A DNA stretch of 64,000 nucleotides from Bradyrhizobium iriomotense (GCF_018129405.1 NZ_JAFCLP010000001.1:806001-870000), one strand, 5' to 3'; numbered from the stretch's first letter, positions 26,690 through 35,758 are shown. Made by a program: numbers and translations. The notes: a model not told the origin generated them from the letters alone.

Positions 26690-27115
26690 TCAGTCCCTTG
26701 CCGTGGCCTTGAGCGCCTTGATGACGTCCTCGCGCGCGATGATTCCGACCAGCTTCTGCGCGCCGTCGAGCACGATGATGCTCCTGATGCGGTGCTCGAC
26801 CATGATCTGAAGCACGCGCGTCAGGCGCGTGTCGGGGCTGACATAGATGAACTCCGGCGTCATGACGTCGCCGATCTTGCGGCTCATCAGGTCATGATAG
26901 CGCGGCAGCATCTGGTTCGGGGTGAAGGCGAAGCACTTCAGGATATCGAACTTGGTGACGATGCCGACCACCTGCCCGTCGTCCTCGACCGGATAGGAGT
27001 TGAAATCGTCGCGCTCGAACATCTCGCTGAGCTCGAGCATGTTGCGGTCGCGCTGCACCGTCTTGACGTTGCGCGTCATGTAGCCACTGGCGGTCTGCTC
27101 GAGAAATCTGTACAC
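26690..27115 (-). CDS. Paired CBS-domain protein
   Basis: The 141-residue soluble protein has two CBS motifs: about residues 12-62 (MTRNVKTVQRDRNMLELSEM, then PVEDDGQVVGIVTKFDIL) and 82-138 (MTPEFIYVSPDTRLTRVLQI, then IVLDGAQKLVGIIAREDVIK). Such pairs bind adenine nucleotides and sense energy charge. It follows the universal stress gene by 37 bases on the same strand, so both probably respond to the FixK-like site at 28046. Stop lies just after family A repeat copy 2. Confidence 0.9.
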   Translation of the reverse strand: MYRFLEQTASGYMTRNVKTVQRDRNMLELSEMFERDDFNSYPVEDDGQVVGIVTKFDILKCFAFTPNQMLPRYHDLMSRKIGDVMTPEFIYVSPDTRLTRVLQIMVEHRIRSIIVLDGAQKLVGIIAREDVIKALKATARD

Positions 27116-27152
27116 GGCGCGTCCTCCTCAATTCGCTATGGCCGACCGGCCG

Positions 27153-27986
27153 TCAGTGCGACAGCAGCACGCAACGCGTGGATTGCGTGACCAGGTGCTG
27201 GGTGACGCCGCCCAGGATCAGCTCACGAAACCTCGAATGCCCGTAGGCGCCCGCGACGATCAGACCGGCGCTGACATCGCCGGCGACCTTCTCCAATTGC
27301 ACAGCGGCGGGTTCGTTCCGCGCGGCCTCCGAGACGCGCGCAGTCGCGGTGATGCCGTGACGGGCGAGCCAGGCGGCGACGTCGGTGACGCCGGCCATCA
27401 CGCCCGAACGGTCGTCGCCCTGCTCCGGAATCTCGACGATGGTGACGTCCCTCGCCTTGCGCAGCATCGGCAGCGCGTCCGCCACCGCCCGCCGCGCCTC
27501 CGCCGTATCCTTCCACGCCACCAGCACGCTGCGCAGATCGAGCCAGTTGACCCGGTCGGGCACGACGAGAAGCGGACGGCCGACCTGCATCACCAGATCA
27601 CTGGGGCTTGCCAGCGCGAAAGCATCGGAGAAGACCGTGCTCTGTCCGCCGCTGACGACGATGTCGGCGCAGCGCGCCTGCGCCAGGACGAAGCGTGCCG
27701 GAAAATCCAGGGCGCTGCGCCACTCCACGAGCCCGCCACGATTCTTCGTCGCAGCGCGGAATTGCGCCTCGAGACCGGCGAGGCGCCGCTTGACGGAAAC
27801 TTCGCCCTCGTCGATCAGCCCCTGGGCCTCGGCGCCGTCGGTGAAGTAGAGCGGCGGAGCGAACTGCGCCGCGGCAACCCCGACGATGGCCGCTTCGAAT
27901 CGCTCGGCGAGCTCGCCCGCGACCTGAAGGCGCGCCTCGTTGGGCTGATCGAGCGCCAGGCTGACCATCACGGTCGCGTATGTCAT
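27153..27986 (-). CDS. Universal stress protein, tandem UspA domains
   Basis: The 277-residue protein has two UspA-like halves. The first starts MTYATVMVSLALDQPNEARL and contains ADIVVSGGQ near its end; the second starts VLVAWKDTAEARRAVADALP and ends LIVAGAYGHSRFRELILGGV, the nucleotide-loop motif G-x2-G-x9-G. ATG 27986 was chosen because GGAGAA lies about 7 bases upstream; an in-frame start at 28001 is less likely. It is divergent from fixL. The upstream region has a one-mismatch FixK site at 66 bases, the spacing used at fixN and fixG. Confidence 0.9.
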   Translation of the reverse strand: MTYATVMVSLALDQPNEARLQVAGELAERFEAAIVGVAAAQFAPPLYFTDGAEAQGLIDEGEVSVKRRLAGLEAQFRAATKNRGGLVEWRSALDFPARFVLAQARCADIVVSGGQSTVFSDAFALASPSDLVMQVGRPLLVVPDRVNWLDLRSVLVAWKDTAEARRAVADALPMLRKARDVTIVEIPEQGDDRSGVMAGVTDVAAWLARHGITATARVSEAARNEPAAVQLEKVAGDVSAGLIVAGAYGHSRFRELILGGVTQHLVTQSTRCVLLSH

Positions 27987-28045
27987 CGGGATTCTCCGCA
28001 CGGCAATGAACTGTGCGAAATCTAGTCCTGCCGACGTAGAGCGGG

Positions 28046-28059
28046 ATGAGATAGATCAA
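28046..28059 (-). promoter_or_regulatory. FixK-like box before the USP-CBS pair
   Basis: On the minus strand the site reads TTGATCTATCTCAT, one mismatch from TTGA-N6-TCAA. Its centre is 66.5 bases from the universal stress gene start. The same gap carries the fixL promoter on the other strand. Confidence 0.6.
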
Positions 28060-28195
28060 ACCGTTCGCCATCCGGGATCACCGGAATTACACCAACGAAA
28101 TCAAACATCGGAACTTGCCTCCGGCCCGGGCTTAGGCGAAAATTACCGGTGCGCTCGCGGCACCCTGCCCGCAGCACGAGAAGGGGAGTGACCAC

Positions 28196-29713
28196 TTGAC
28201 GCCGACCCGCGTAACGCAACCGCCAGACGACGGCAGGGGCGAGCATTTTCGGGGCCGGATCGAGGGATTCGGCGTCGGCACTTGGGATCTCGACCTCAAG
28301 ACTCGGGCTCTGGACTGGTCGGATACCGCGCGGACCCTGCTCGGGATCGGGCAGGACCAGCCGGCGAGCTACGACCTCTTCCTGTCGCGGCTCGAGCCCC
28401 GGGATCGCGACCGCGTGGAAGGCGCGATCAAGCACGTCAGCGAACGCGGCGGCGGCCTCGACGTGTCCTTCAAGGTCGCGGGTGCCTCCAACGGAGGACA
28501 GTGGATTCGCGCCCGCGCCGGTCTCATTCGGGACGAAGCCGGCACGGCCCGCCATCTCAGTGGCATCTTCCTCGATATCGACGAGGAGAAGCAGGTCGAG
28601 AGTGCGCTGCGGACTCGCGAGACCCACCTTCGCTCGATCCTCCACACGATTCCCGACGCCATGATCGTCATCGATGGCCACGGCATCATCCAGCTGTTCA
28701 GCACCGCCGCCGAGCGCCTGTTCGGCTGGTCCGAGCACGAGGCGATCGGCCAGAACGTCAGCATCCTGATGCCGGAGCCCGATCGCTCCCGGCATGACAG
28801 CTACATTGCGCGCTACCGCACCACCAGCGATCCCCACATCATCGGCATCGGCCGCATCGTGACCGGCAAGCGCCGCGACGGCACCACCTTCCCGATGCAT
28901 CTGTCGATCGGCGAGATGCAGTCCGGCGGCGAGCCCTATTTCACCGGCTTCGTCCGCGACCTCACCGAGCACCAGCAGACCCAGGCGCGGCTCCAGGAAC
29001 TGCAATCCGAACTCGTCCACGTCTCGCGGCTGAGCGCCATGGGCGAGATGGCGTCCGCGCTCGCGCACGAGCTCAACCAGCCGCTGGCGGCGATCAGCAA
29101 CTACATGAAAGGCTCGCGGCGGCTGCTTGCCGGCAGCGTCGATCCGAACACCCCGAAGGTCGAAAGCGCGCTGGACCGTGCCGCCGAGCAGGCGCTGCGC
29201 GCCGGCCAGATCATCCGGCGCCTGCGCGACTTCGTCTCCCGCGGCGAATCGGAGAAGCGGGTCGAGAGCCTGTCCAAGCTGATCGAGGAAGCCGGCGCGC
29301 TCGGCCTCGCCGGCGCGCGCGAGCAGAACGTGCAGCTCCGCTTCAGCCTCGATCCGGAAGCCGACCTCGTTCTCGCCGACAGGGTGCAGATCCAGCAGGT
29401 GCTGGTCAACCTGTTCCGCAACGCGCTGGAGGCGATGGCGCAGTCGCCGCGGCGCGAGCTCGTCGTCACCAACACGCCCGTCGCCGACGACATGATCGAG
29501 ATCGAGGTGTCCGACACCGGCTCCGGTTTCCAGGACGACGTCATTCCAAACCTGTTTCAGACTTTCTTCACCACCAAGGACACCGGCATGGGCGTGGGAC
29601 TGTCCATCAGCCGCTCGATCATCGAGGCTCACGGCGGGCGCATGTGGGCCGAGAGCAACGCTTCGGGCGGGGCGACATTCCGTTTCACCCTCCCGGCAGC
29701 CGACGAGAATTGA
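28196..29713 (+). CDS. fixL: Oxygen-sensing histidine kinase FixL
   Basis: FixL autophosphorylates when oxygen leaves its heme and passes phosphate to FixJ. The 505 residues match the B. japonicum protein in length. A first PAS domain (about 20-130) is followed by the heme PAS domain with proximal His200 (RSRHDSYIARYR) and distal Arg220 (IIGIGR). The kinase H box is ALAHELNQPL with His291, and the ATPase part has NLFRNALEAMAQ, DTGSGF and GMGVGLSISRSI. Start is TTG 28196, preceded by AAGGGGAG, required to keep the heme numbering. No membrane segments, as in the soluble Bradyrhizobium form. Confidence 0.98.
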   Translation: MTPTRVTQPPDDGRGEHFRGRIEGFGVGTWDLDLKTRALDWSDTARTLLGIGQDQPASYDLFLSRLEPRDRDRVEGAIKHVSERGGGLDVSFKVAGASNGGQWIRARAGLIRDEAGTARHLSGIFLDIDEEKQVESALRTRETHLRSILHTIPDAMIVIDGHGIIQLFSTAAERLFGWSEHEAIGQNVSILMPEPDRSRHDSYIARYRTTSDPHIIGIGRIVTGKRRDGTTFPMHLSIGEMQSGGEPYFTGFVRDLTEHQQTQARLQELQSELVHVSRLSAMGEMASALAHELNQPLAAISNYMKGSRRLLAGSVDPNTPKVESALDRAAEQALRAGQIIRRLRDFVSRGESEKRVESLSKLIEEAGALGLAGAREQNVQLRFSLDPEADLVLADRVQIQQVLVNLFRNALEAMAQSPRRELVVTNTPVADDMIEIEVSDTGSGFQDDVIPNLFQTFFTTKDTGMGVGLSISRSIIEAHGGRMWAESNASGGATFRFTLPAADEN

Positions 29714-29716
29714 TGC

Positions 29717-30334
29717 ATGACGATCAAGGGACATGTCTACGTCATCGATGACGACGACGCGATGCGGGACTCGCTGAATTTTCTGCTGGATTCCGCCGGT
29801 TTCGGCGTCACGCTATTCGACAACGCGCAGAGCTTCATCGACGCCCTGCCCGGCCTCGCCTTCGGCTGCGTCGTCTCCGACGTGCGCATGCCGGGCCTCG
29901 ACGGGATCGAGCTCCTGAAGTGGATGAAGGCGCAGAACAGTGCGTTTCCGATCCTGATCATGACCGGTCACGGCGACGTGCCGCTCGCGGTCGAGGCGAT
30001 GAAGCTCGGGGCAGTCGACTTCCTGGAGAAGCCGTTCGAGGACGATCGTCTCACCGCGATGATCGAGACGGCGATCCGCCAGGCCGAGCCGGCCGCCAAG
30101 AACGAGGCCGTGGCGCAGGACATCGCCGCCCGCGTCGCGTCCTTGAGTCCCCGGGAGCGTCAGGTCATGGAAGGACTGATCGCAGGCCTTTCCAACAAGC
30201 TGATCGCGCGCGAATACGACATCAGCCCGCGCACCATCGAGGTGTACCGGGCCAACGTCATGACCAAGATGCAGGCCAACAGTCTGTCCGAGCTGGTTCG
30301 CCTCGCGATGCGCGCCGGCATGCTCAACGATTGA
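29717..30334 (+). CDS. fixJ: Response regulator FixJ
   Basis: The 205-residue regulator has a receiver domain (phosphoacceptor Asp55 in VVSDVRMPG, acidic pair at Asp11-Asp12, Lys in LEKPF) and a C-terminal LuxR/FixJ-type helix-turn-helix (SLSPRERQVMEGLIAGLSNK, then ISPRTIEVYRANVMTKM). It starts 3 bases after the fixL stop, so they are co-transcribed. Phospho-FixJ activates fixK2 in B. japonicum. Confidence 0.98.
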   Translation: MTIKGHVYVIDDDDAMRDSLNFLLDSAGFGVTLFDNAQSFIDALPGLAFGCVVSDVRMPGLDGIELLKWMKAQNSAFPILIMTGHGDVPLAVEAMKLGAVDFLEKPFEDDRLTAMIETAIRQAEPAAKNEAVAQDIAARVASLSPRERQVMEGLIAGLSNKLIAREYDISPRTIEVYRANVMTKMQANSLSELVRLAMRAGMLND

Positions 30335-30407
30335 GCCGAGCCGGATTGAGGCAAATCGGATTGAGGCAGGTCAAGGCGGTTGCGCCCACCTGTGCTAGCC
30401 AGTCAGA

Positions 30408-30830
30408 ATGATCGAAATTGGCTCGCACCCTCAGCGACTCCCGGTGGCGTCATCGGCAAAGCCCACCGTCTACGTGGTCGATGACGATGCCGCCGTGCTG
30501 GGATCCCTGCGATTCCTGCTGGAAACCGACGGCTTCGCCGTGCGGACCTTCAGGAATGCGACGGCGCTGCTCAATGCCGCCGGAGCGCCGGGCGCGGACT
30601 GCTATGTGATCGATTACAAGATGCCCGATATCAACGGGATCGATCTCGCCGGCCGCCTGCGCAAGTCCGACAGCGACACGCCGGTGATCCTGATCACCGG
30701 CTATCCGGACGAGAACATCTCGACCCGGGCGGCCGCAGCAGGCGTCAAGGACGTGGTTTTGAAGCCGCTTCTCGATGAAAACCTGGTCAAGCGCATCCGC
30801 CGCGCCATCCAGGACCGCCGCGGCAAATAA
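30408..30830 (+). CDS. Single-domain response regulator in the fixLJ-fixK2 locus
   Basis: The 140-residue protein has only a receiver domain, with no output domain. Acidic pocket VVDDDAAV, phosphoacceptor Asp69 in YVIDYKMPDINGIDL, conserved Thr in ILITGYPDE and Lys in VLKPLLDE are present. It lies 73 bases after fixJ. The equivalent B. japonicum gene (bll2758) is at the same place and, as I recall from published regulon work, depends on FixJ like fixK2. It could act as a phosphate sink or a second FixL output; its partner is not known. Confidence 0.88.
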   Translation: MIEIGSHPQRLPVASSAKPTVYVVDDDAAVLGSLRFLLETDGFAVRTFRNATALLNAAGAPGADCYVIDYKMPDINGIDLAGRLRKSDSDTPVILITGYPDENISTRAAAAGVKDVVLKPLLDENLVKRIRRAIQDRRGK

Positions 30831-30842
30831 CCTACGGGATTC

Positions 30843-30849
30843 TACGTAG
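30843..30849 (+). promoter_or_regulatory. Candidate FixJ-binding core upstream of fixK2
   Basis: TACGTAG, in the context TCTACGTAGGTAAACG, resembles the published high-affinity FixJ core (G)TAMGTAG. It lies 85-91 bases upstream of the fixK2 start, in the 103-base gap after the receiver gene. No FixK-type palindrome is seen in the same gap. This is a motif match only. Confidence 0.5.
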
Positions 30850-30933
30850 GTAAACGTCCTTAAGATAACGCGCGAAATTTCCGGATTGCGCAAACGCGGG
30901 TAGCAATGCTCCATCACAACGGAGATGGCGCAG

Positions 30934-31632
30934 ATGCTGACCCAGACACTCAAGACCCAGGCGATCAACACCCAGATCGGTGGCAAGATTGCCCCTGCTC
31001 ACCCCGTTTCCGACCAGTTCGGCGCGATCACCGGTCATGTCGGTCTCGTCGCCACCGAGTTCTCCTACCGCAAGGACGAGGAGATCTATGGCGAGGACGA
31101 GCCGGCCGAATATGTCTACCAGGTCGTGTCGGGCGCGGTGCGCAACTACAAGCTTCTCTCCGACGGTCGCCGCCAGATCGGCGCTTTCCATCTTCCCGGC
31201 GACGTGTTCGGCCTCGAATCCGGTCCCAGCCATCGCCTTGCCGCCGAGGCCATCATCGACACCACGGTGCGCCTCGTGAAGCGCGGCAGCCTCGAGAAGG
31301 CCGCCGGCACCGACGTGCAGGTCGCCCGCAAGCTCTGGGCCATGACGGCGTCCGAGCTGCGTCACGCCGAAGACCACATGCTGCTCCTCGGCCGCAAGAC
31401 CGCGATGGAGCGCGTTGCGACCTTCCTGCTCGAAATGGACCGCCGCCTCGCGGTTGCCGGCATGATGGCGCTGCCGATGTGCCGCCGCGACATCGGCGAC
31501 TATCTCGGCCTCACGCTCGAAACCGTGTCGCGTGCGCTATCCCAGCTTCACACCCAGGGCATTCTCGGCTTCTCCGGCGCCCGCCAGATCGTGCTGCGCA
31601 ACCGCCAGCGCCTGCACAATCTCGACGCCTGA
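30934..31632 (+). CDS. fixK2: CRP/FNR-type regulator FixK2
   Basis: FixK2 activates microaerobic and symbiotic genes at TTGA-N6-TCAA sites. A cyclic-nucleotide-like beta barrel spans about residues 45-120, then a dimer helix, then the winged helix with recognition helix LTLETVSRALSQL. There are no FNR-type cluster cysteines. I chose ATG 30934 rather than ATG 30925: GGAG (30921-30924) is correctly spaced for it, the product is then 232 residues, and the cysteine in LPMCRRDIGDYL becomes Cys183, the redox-sensitive residue known in B. japonicum FixK2. It sits after fixLJ and the receiver gene. Confidence 0.96.
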   Translation: MLTQTLKTQAINTQIGGKIAPAHPVSDQFGAITGHVGLVATEFSYRKDEEIYGEDEPAEYVYQVVSGAVRNYKLLSDGRRQIGAFHLPGDVFGLESGPSHRLAAEAIIDTTVRLVKRGSLEKAAGTDVQVARKLWAMTASELRHAEDHMLLLGRKTAMERVATFLLEMDRRLAVAGMMALPMCRRDIGDYLGLTLETVSRALSQLHTQGILGFSGARQIVLRNRQRLHNLDA

Positions 31633-31657
31633 CATTCGTCCTCCCTACCTACTTTGG

Positions 31658-31679
31658 CCGGCTGAAATCCTTCAGCCGG
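31658..31679 (+). terminator. Terminator of fixK2, overlapping the MFS gene end
   Basis: A perfect 9-bp stem CCGGCTGAA / TTCAGCCGG with loop ATCC is followed on the plus strand by TCATTTCTTTTG. The 3' arm covers the stop codon region of the convergent MFS gene, so the two transcripts share this structure. Confidence 0.75.
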
Positions 31680-32985
31680 TCATTTCTTTTGTCACGGTCA
31701 TGCCGGTGCGCCGTGTCTCCGGCATGACGAACAGGATCAGCAGCAGCCCCGTCGCGGCGACGCCGGACAGCCCGATGAAGGCGGTGGCGTTGCCGAACTT
31801 GTCGCTGACATAGCCGCCGAGCGCCGTGCTCAGCGAGGCGCCGATGCCGGTCGCGGTGCCGACGATGCCCTGCGCCAGGTTGAAATGGCCGCTGCCGAAG
31901 GCGACGTCGGCGACGATCAGCGGAATCATCACCGCGAACACCGCCGCGGTGAGACCGTCGAACACCTGCACCGCGACCAGCAGATAGGGATCGCGCACGG
32001 TCGCGAACAGCAGACCGCGAATCGTCAGCGCGCCGAATCCGATCAACAGCAGCGGCCGGCGGCCCCAGGCTTGCGCCTTGCGCCCGATGGTCGGCGACAG
32101 CAGCGCCACGATCGCCTGCGGCACGATGATGCAGGCCGCGACCAGCACCGTCGCCCACTGGCTCGACCGCGCCGTCACCGCGCTCGCCATCAGCGGCATC
32201 ATCGCCGCGTTCGCGAGCTGCAGCAGCAGCACGCTGAGTGCGAAGACGATGAGCGGACGCTGCCGGACCAGGTGCCAGACATTGGTGTCGCCGCGGTCCG
32301 CGGCTTCCGGCGGCATCTCGCCGTGACAGCGCCTGATGTCGACCTCCTCCTCGCGGATCCGCGACAGCGCGATCAAGGTCGGGATCGCGAGCAGGAAGGT
32401 GACGAGGAAGACCGAGCGGCTCGACAGCAGATATCCGGCCGTGCCCATCACGGCAGCGGCGACGCCGTTGCCGAGCGAGGCGAACCGCGCATTGCGGCCG
32501 AGCCGCTCGCCGATCGCGAGCGGGCCGACGAGGCCGAGGCTGATCGCGGCGATCGCCGGCCCCAGCACGCAGCTCGCCATCGCATGCAGGGTGGCGGCCG
32601 TCACCACCACGGGGAAGACCGGCATCGCCGCATAGGCGAGCGCGCAGGCGCCGATGGTCGCGATCGCGAGCGCTGCAACCAGCCGTTCGGACTTCGCGGC
32701 ATCGATGATCGCGCCGCCGGGCATCTGTCCGATCAGGGCGACGATGCCGCCGATCGACAGCACGAGGCCGATCTCGACCTGGGTCCATTTCTGCGTCGTC
32801 AGGTAGACCGCGATGAAGGGACCGAAGCCGGTCTGCACGTCGGCGAGGAAGAAGATGAACCAGTCGAGGCCGCGCAGGCTCTGACGCGACGGCGCCGGAA
32901 TGCCCGCAGGCGGCAGCGCGGCGACGTTGTCCTGTTCAACGTGGCCATCGCGATCTGCATGCTTCGGCTTCCTCGACAACAGCAC
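31672..32985 (-). CDS. MFS transporter
   Basis: The 437-residue protein has about 12 hydrophobic helices. After a hydrophilic N-terminus, the first segments read LDWFIFFLADVQTGFGPFIA and VEIGLVLSIGGIVALIGQMP, with the motif-A-like loop GGAIIDAAKSERL. The C-terminal half begins VFALSVLLLQLANAAMMPLM. Substrate unknown; the first-helix type (FFLADVQTGFGPF) recurs in a poorly described proteobacterial MFS group. It is the last of four closely spaced minus-strand genes (23-base gap to the PRC-barrel gene). Confidence 0.87.
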   Translation of the reverse strand: MLLSRKPKHADRDGHVEQDNVAALPPAGIPAPSRQSLRGLDWFIFFLADVQTGFGPFIAVYLTTQKWTQVEIGLVLSIGGIVALIGQMPGGAIIDAAKSERLVAALAIATIGACALAYAAMPVFPVVVTAATLHAMASCVLGPAIAAISLGLVGPLAIGERLGRNARFASLGNGVAAAVMGTAGYLLSSRSVFLVTFLLAIPTLIALSRIREEEVDIRRCHGEMPPEAADRGDTNVWHLVRQRPLIVFALSVLLLQLANAAMMPLMASAVTARSSQWATVLVAACIIVPQAIVALLSPTIGRKAQAWGRRPLLLIGFGALTIRGLLFATVRDPYLLVAVQVFDGLTAAVFAVMIPLIVADVAFGSGHFNLAQGIVGTATGIGASLSTALGGYVSDKFGNATAFIGLSGVAATGLLLILFVMPETRRTGMTVTKEMTG

Positions 32986-33008
32986 AGGCGGTCAGCCCTC
33001 CCGGCACC

Positions 33009-33530
33009 TCACTGGATCGCTTGCAGCGGTTGAAGGCTGCCGGACGCGCCGAGCACGACCATCGGCGTGTCTTCCTTGTATTCCGGCGCGGCGGCGACCT
33101 GCGCCTTGGTCAATTCCAGCGTGATGCTGTCCTTCTTGTTGGCGATCTTGCCGAACCGCATCGCGTTCCAGTCCACCACGATCTTGCGGCTGCCGACGCC
33201 GAGGAACCCGCCGAAATCGATCACCGCCGCGCGCACATGCCCGTCACGGTCGACGATGACATCGACGATGCGGCCCATGTCCTCATCCGCGGCGCTGCGC
33301 ACGTCGCGGCCGAGCACGCCATGTGCATCGCTCGCGCCGATGATGGTGACCGATGGCGGCGGCGCGGCGTCCTTCGGCGTGACCGGAACGGTCGAGGCCG
33401 GCGGCTGGGCCGTCGGCGGCGCATTTGCCTCAGTCTGGCCCGCGGGCGGCCCGTCGGCGGCGCGCGAGGTGGCGACCGCCAGGCCCGCGACGACGGCCAT
33501 GCCGAGTATCAGCACTCCGATCGCACGCAT
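33009..33530 (-). CDS. Exported PRC-barrel domain protein
   Basis: The 173-residue protein has a signal peptide (MRAIGVLILGMAVVAGLAVA), a Pro/Ala/Thr-rich linker to about residue 60, and a PRC-barrel domain (VLGRDVRSAADEDMGRIVDV, then RAAVIDFGGFLGVGSRKIVV). Similar exported PRC-barrel proteins are common in Rhizobiales and unassigned. Gaps are 23 bases on both sides (to the glucosidase and the MFS genes), implying one operon. Confidence 0.85.
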   Translation of the reverse strand: MRAIGVLILGMAVVAGLAVATSRAADGPPAGQTEANAPPTAQPPASTVPVTPKDAAPPPSVTIIGASDAHGVLGRDVRSAADEDMGRIVDVIVDRDGHVRAAVIDFGGFLGVGSRKIVVDWNAMRFGKIANKKDSITLELTKAQVAAAPEYKEDTPMVVLGASGSLQPLQAIQ

Positions 33531-33553
33531 AACACCCTCCTCACCGCGCGCCG

Positions 33554-35758
33554 CTAGCGCGCCAGCACGATCGACACCTGGATCTGGCCGCGCGTGCGCA
33601 TCACCTCCAGCGCGACGTCATCGCCGTGGCGGCTGACGCGCAAGTCCACGCTGGAATGGCCGAGCCGCAGATCGCGCAGGATGACCTCGTTCAGGAATGC
33701 CGGCAGATGCGGATTGCGCAGGCGAATCTCGCCGCGCGCCACGTCGAATTCGATGCCCAGGGCCGCCTCCAGCAGCGTGAACGGCGTCGCGCTGGCCCAG
33801 GCCTGCGGCGCGCAGGCGACCGGATAGAGCGTCGGCCCGCGCCGCTTCTCGCGCCGGAAGCCGCAGAACAATTCGGGCAGCCGGCGCAGGTCCATATAGG
33901 TGGCGGCGTCGAACAGCCCCTTGAAGACATGCGCCACCGAATGCTTGAGGCCGTAGCGCGCGAGCCCAAGCGCAATCAGCGCGTTGTCGTGCGGCCAGAC
34001 CGACCCGTCGTGATAGGACATCGGGTTGTAGCGCACCTCGCCTTGCGCGACGGTGCGGATGCCCCAGCCCGAGAAGAAATGCGGCCGCATCAGGTCGGCG
34101 GCGACGAGACGGGCGCGGTCCTCCCGGATCATGCCGCTGAACAGCACCTGCCCGGCATTGGATGTGCGCACCTTGCAGGGCCGCTTCTTGCCGTCGAGCG
34201 CGAGCGCATAGGTGCCGAGCTCCTCGCACCAGAACGCCTGCTCGAAACGCTCGGCCAGCGCCTTGGCCTCGGCCTCGAATTTGCGCACGAGGTCTGGCTT
34301 GCCGAGGCGCAGCGCGCAGCGCGCGGCCAGCTGCTTGGCCGCATAGACGTAGCCCTGGACTTCGGCGAGCGCGATATTGCCTTCCGCAAGCTGGCCGTCG
34401 GCATGGAAGATCGCGTCGTAGGAATCCTTCCAGCCCTGGTTGGCCAGCCCCTTCTCCGTCGCGCGCTGGTATTCGACGAAGCCGTCCTGGTCGGGATCGC
34501 CGGGACCGTCGATCCAGGCGAGCCCCGCCTCGATTTGGGGCCACAGCTCGATCAACGTCTTCTCGTCGCCGGTGCGCTCGAAATAACTTCCGGCGAGCAG
34601 CACGAACAGCGCGGTCGAATCGACGCTGCCGTAATATTGCGCGAACGGCACCTCGCGCAGCGCCGCCATCTCGCCGCCGCGCATCTCGTGCAGGATCTTT
34701 CCGGGCGCGGCATCGGCCAGCGGATCGATCGCCTTGGCCTGGAAATGCGCGAGCCGCCTGAGCACGCCCTTGGCGACCCGCGGATCGATCCACAGCATCT
34801 GCAGCGCGGTGATCAGTCCGTCACGCCCGAAGGTCGTCGAGTACCAGGGAATGCCGGCATAGGGATAGCGGCCCTGCGGCGTCTCGGTCATCAGCATGTT
34901 GAGGTCGGCCATGGCCTGGCACAGCACCTCGTTGAAGATGTTGTTGGAGGTCTCGATGCTGGCCGCGCCCATCGTCGATTGCCGCATCTCGCGGCGGTGC
35001 GCGAGCAGGCCCCTGAAGAAGCGCGCCGGCTTCTCCGCGATCGGCCGGTTGCAGGACGCCGCCACGAACAGCGATTTCGACTCGTGCGGATCCAGCTCGA
35101 GCTGCCAGGTGGCGGCATTGACGGAGAGCCGCGTCGGACGCGGATCGAAATGCAGGCCGGTGGTGCGCTCGCAATCATCGAGACCGCGATATTCGAACAG
35201 CACGTCGGTCGGCCCGAGCAACCGGCTCGTACCCGTCCCGCGACGCTGGCGCCGCTCGCCGCGGACCTCGAACAGATCGGCGAAGTCGTTGTCGAACAGC
35301 AGCGTCAGCTCGAAGCCGGCCCGCCCGTCGCCGTGGTTCTGCACGCCGATGCGCTGATAGGCGGTGCCGCGCCACAGGAAGACCGTGCGCACGATGTGCA
35401 GCAGGTCCTTTTGCAGCACGAGGCTGCCCTGGCGGTAGATGTCGGGGTTGGTGAGATCGACGGTCAGCGCCGAATTGTCGTCGCGTAAGTTCGAGCCGAG
35501 CAGCAGGGGCTGGAGATCGTCGAGCACGAGCTCCAGCCGCGCGAGATAGCGGGTGTCGTGGTTAAACAGGCCGTCCGGCCCGCCGGCCGATGCGCCGATG
35601 TCGCCATGACTGTCGAGCACGATGAAGGTGTCATCGTGCTTGAGCGAGCGTCGCGGGCGCGCCGACGGCCCCGTCATCGGGATATAGAAGGGCTGCTCCA
35701 CGACCTGTTCCACGGTCCGCGCCACAGAGACGAACTTGGTGATGACTTCGGCTGCCAT
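33554..35758 (-). CDS. Amylo-alpha-1,6-glucosidase (glycogen debranching family)
   Basis: The 734-residue enzyme has an N-terminal beta-rich domain (about 30-250; HDDTFIVLDSHGDIG, GLFNHDTRYLARLEL) typical of the bacterial GDE N-terminal family, then an (alpha/alpha)6 glucosidase barrel with IPWYSTTFGRDGLITALQML, YYGSVDSTALFVLLAGSYF and YHDGSVWPHDNALIALGLAR, where the acidic catalytic residues should lie. ATG 35758 was selected over the longer frame because GGGGAG is 7 bases upstream. It may trim branched glucan made by GlgA (10 kb), though the two are far apart. It lies between an ABC exporter and a PRC-barrel gene. Confidence 0.87.
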   Translation of the reverse strand: MAAEVITKFVSVARTVEQVVEQPFYIPMTGPSARPRRSLKHDDTFIVLDSHGDIGASAGGPDGLFNHDTRYLARLELVLDDLQPLLLGSNLRDDNSALTVDLTNPDIYRQGSLVLQKDLLHIVRTVFLWRGTAYQRIGVQNHGDGRAGFELTLLFDNDFADLFEVRGERRQRRGTGTSRLLGPTDVLFEYRGLDDCERTTGLHFDPRPTRLSVNAATWQLELDPHESKSLFVAASCNRPIAEKPARFFRGLLAHRREMRQSTMGAASIETSNNIFNEVLCQAMADLNMLMTETPQGRYPYAGIPWYSTTFGRDGLITALQMLWIDPRVAKGVLRRLAHFQAKAIDPLADAAPGKILHEMRGGEMAALREVPFAQYYGSVDSTALFVLLAGSYFERTGDEKTLIELWPQIEAGLAWIDGPGDPDQDGFVEYQRATEKGLANQGWKDSYDAIFHADGQLAEGNIALAEVQGYVYAAKQLAARCALRLGKPDLVRKFEAEAKALAERFEQAFWCEELGTYALALDGKKRPCKVRTSNAGQVLFSGMIREDRARLVAADLMRPHFFSGWGIRTVAQGEVRYNPMSYHDGSVWPHDNALIALGLARYGLKHSVAHVFKGLFDAATYMDLRRLPELFCGFRREKRRGPTLYPVACAPQAWASATPFTLLEAALGIEFDVARGEIRLRNPHLPAFLNEVILRDLRLGHSSVDLRVSRHGDDVALEVMRTRGQIQVSIVLAR

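Noticed and set aside
30891-30915. TTGCGCAA and TAGCAATGCT before fixK2, considered as an autoregulatory FixK box
   Set aside because: Half-sites do not fit the 14-base spacing TTGA-N6-TCAA; autoregulation cannot be supported from the sequence.
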